This document shows positions 4,506 to 5,942 of a stretch of 5,942 nucleotides of DNA, piece after piece. The stretch is from Hydrogenimonas sp. (GTDB taxonomy: Bacteria; Campylobacterota; Campylobacteria; Campylobacterales; Hydrogenimonadaceae). The DNA lies in contig JAKIUX010000075.1 of NCBI GenBank assembly GCA_021647345.1, positions 1 through 5,942 of the forward strand. Direction: 5' to 3'. The notes beneath the pieces were generated by a model, which saw only the letters and a list, made by a program, of their open reading frames with translations, was not told the DNA's origin and ran no database searches. Made by a program: the position numbers and the translations under genes. The number at the start of each line of letters is the position of its first letter. Within the stretch, counting starts at the first letter, position 1.

Positions 4506-5825
4506 ATGGCAAAAGTTATAGGAATAGACCTTGGAACCACCAACTCGGCGATGGCGGTTTTCGAAGGGGGCGAAGGCAAGATTATCGCCAACAAAGAGGG
4601 AAAAAATACGACCCCATCGGTCGTCGCTTTTACAGATAAAGGCGAGATTCTTGTAGGTGACCCTGCGAAGAGACAGATGGTCACAAACCCTGAGAAGACC
4701 ATATATTCCGTTAAAAGAATTATGGGTCTTATGTGTAACGAAGATAAGGCTGACGAAGCTAAAAAGCGTCTGCCTTACCATGTGGTAGACAAAAACGGAG
4801 CGTGTGCGGTAGAAGTTGACGGCAAGACTTACACACCGCAGGAGATTTCGGCCAAGATTTTGATGAAACTGAAAGAGGATGCGGAAGCGTATTTGGGCGA
4901 AGAGGTTACCGAGGCGGTTATCACCGTTCCGGCATACTTCAACGACTCTCAGAGAAAGGCTACCAAAGAGGCGGGGACGATTGCAGGTTTGAATGTTCTT
5001 AGAATTATAAACGAGCCTACGGCTGCAGCTCTTGCATACGGGCTCGATAAGAAAGAGGCAGAAAAGATATGTGTTTACGACCTTGGCGGAGGAACTTTTG
5101 ACGTAACTATTTTGGAGACAGGAGACAATGTTGTAGAGGTACTCGCTACAGGCGGAGACGCATTCCTTGGCGGTGACGACTTCGATAACAGGCTGATAGA
5201 TTACATAGCGGAAGAGTTCAAGAAAGAGAACGGTATAGACCTTAAATCTGACGTGATGGCGCTTCAGCGCCTTAAAGAGGCTGCCGAAAATGCTAAAAAA
5301 GAGCTCTCTGCCGCTCAAGAGACGGAGATAAATCTTCCGTTTATCACAGCAGACGCGAGCGGTCCAAAACACCTGGTTATGAAGATAAACCGAGCCAAAT
5401 TCGAGAGCCTTATAGTCGATCTTATCGACTCCACTATTACGAAGATAGAGGAGGTTTTGAAAGATTCAGGCCTTACCAAAAACGATATAAAAGAGATCGT
5501 AATGGTAGGAGGCTCTACAAGGATTCCTTTGGTTCAAGAGAAGGTGAAGAGCTTCTTCGGAAAAGAGCTCAACAAGTCTGTCAACCCTGATGAGGTGGTC
5601 GCTATAGGTGCGGCTATTCAGGGCGGAATTTTGAAAGGTGACGTTAAAGATGTACTGCTTCTTGATGTTACGCCTCTTAGCCTCGGTATAGAGACTCTCG
5701 GCGGTGTCACAACCAAGATCATCGAGAAGGGTACTACTATACCTGTCAAGAAGTCTCAGGTATTCTCAACAGCTGAAGATAACCAACCTGCAGTTACGAT
5801 CCACGTAGTGCAGGGTGAGCGTTAG
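4506..5825 (+). CDS. dnaK: DnaK (Hsp70) chaperone, N-terminal 439 residues, ended by an in-frame TAG
   Basis: DnaK is the ATP-driven Hsp70 that binds exposed hydrophobic segments and works with DnaJ and GrpE. The start is certain: AAGGAG precedes the ATG by 5 bases. The nucleotide-binding domain is complete, with phosphate loop 1 [11 protein letters not shown] (5-15), [11 protein letters not shown] near 167, phosphate loop 2 [13 protein letters not shown] (190-202) and the adenosine motif [11 protein letters not shown] (331-341). The hydrophobic linker VLLLD (383-387) and the first strands of the substrate-binding domain follow. The frame then meets TAG (5823-5825) after HVVQGER, where DnaK homologues have GER followed by Lys, Glu or Pro, although the family is about 630 residues long. 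The missing DnaK sequence resumes directly behind the stop in the same frame. A single base change from AAG or GAG would explain it. As written, the product would lack most of the substrate-binding domain and the lid. Dead gene, base error, readthrough and split gene are all open. Confidence 0.95.
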   Translation: MAKVIGIDLGTTNSAMAVFEGGEGKIIANKEGKNTTPSVVAFTDKGEILVGDPAKRQMVTNPEKTIYSVKRIMGLMCNEDKADEAKKRLPYHVVDKNGACAVEVDGKTYTPQEISAKILMKLKEDAEAYLGEEVTEAVITVPAYFNDSQRKATKEAGTIAGLNVLRIINEPTAAALAYGLDKKEAEKICVYDLGGGTFDVTILETGDNVVEVLATGGDAFLGGDDFDNRLIDYIAEEFKKENGIDLKSDVMALQRLKEAAENAKKELSAAQETEINLPFITADASGPKHLVMKINRAKFESLIVDLIDSTITKIEEVLKDSGLTKNDIKEIVMVGGSTRIPLVQEKVKSFFGKELNKSVNPDEVVAIGAAIQGGILKGDVKDVLLLDVTPLSLGIETLGGVTTKIIEKGTTIPVKKSQVFSTAEDNQPAVTIHVVQGER

Positions 5826-5942
5826 ATGGCCAAAGACAACAAGTCTCTCGGACAGTTCGAGCTTACAGGTATTCCGCCGGCTCCAAGAGGCGTTCCTCAT
5901 ATCGAGGTTACATTCGATATTGACGCAAACGGTCTCTTGACG
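5826..5942 (+). CDS. dnaK: Continuation of DnaK substrate-binding domain after the TAG (cut off by window edge)
   Basis: These 39 codons continue the dnaK frame with no shift and encode highly conserved DnaK sequence: [10 protein letters not shown], then [20 protein letters not shown] and GLLT, the central strands of the substrate-binding beta sandwich. The first codon after the TAG happens to be ATG, and a GGTGAG purine stretch lies 6 bases before it, so a separate protein start is formally possible. The break falls inside a folded beta domain rather than at a domain boundary, so I read this as the interrupted remainder of dnaK and not as an independent gene. About 150 further residues, including the helical lid, should lie beyond the right edge. 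Confidence 0.75.
   Translation, partial: MAKDNKSLGQFELTGIPPAPRGVPHIEVTFDIDANGLLT

Noticed and set aside
4470..5372. Long minus-strand open frame (300 codons) opposite dnaK
   Set aside because: It is fully antisense to an unmistakable dnaK, its translation is Cys/Arg/Phe/Tyr-rich and matches no family I know; long antisense frames are common opposite dnaK because of its codon use.

Overview
The window looks like chromosomal DNA of a Campylobacterota (former Epsilonproteobacteria) organism. Three things point there: the gene order flhA - Rrf2-family regulator - (divergent) rpsO, which I recall from Campylobacter relatives; a short HrcA of 261 residues; and FlhA and DnaK sequences typical of that group. 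I infer the species only to phylum level. All recognised genes are housekeeping genes. There is no mobile element, CRISPR array, tRNA or rRNA.

Layout. Positions 1-1695 (minus strand) hold the first 565 codons of flhA, the flagellar type III export gate; its C-terminus lies off the left edge. Nine bases upstream is a gene for an Rrf2-family Fe-S/redox-type transcription factor (1705-2109, minus), apparently co-transcribed with flhA. A 125-base divergent spacer (2110-2234) carries a 17-bp pseudo-palindrome just upstream of the regulator, a TATAAT promoter for rpsO and a perfect 7+7 inverted repeat at the expected 5' end of the rpsO mRNA. rpsO (ribosomal protein S15) is complete at 2235-2507 and is followed by a GC-rich hairpin.

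Positions 2508-3052 form a 545-base AT-rich gap without an intact gene. It holds a nested set of inverted repeats (2608-2730), a minus-strand stretch that reads like degraded coding sequence (2779-2961), and a strong promoter with a degenerate CIRCE-like operator in front of hrcA. The hrcA-grpE-dnaK heat-shock operon follows on the plus strand: the repressor, the nucleotide-exchange factor and the Hsp70 chaperone. hrcA and grpE are one base apart, whereas grpE and dnaK are separated by 90 bases with their own promoter-like sequence and hairpin.

The most striking observation is at the right end. The dnaK frame is cut by a TAG at 5823-5825, in the middle of the substrate-binding domain, and the conserved DnaK sequence continues in the same frame to the window edge, starting with an ATG directly after the TAG. 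A one-base nonsense change or a base-calling error is the simplest explanation. Genuine readthrough or a split gene with restart at the UAG-AUG junction needs testing. I see no clear evidence of a wholly new multi-gene system here.
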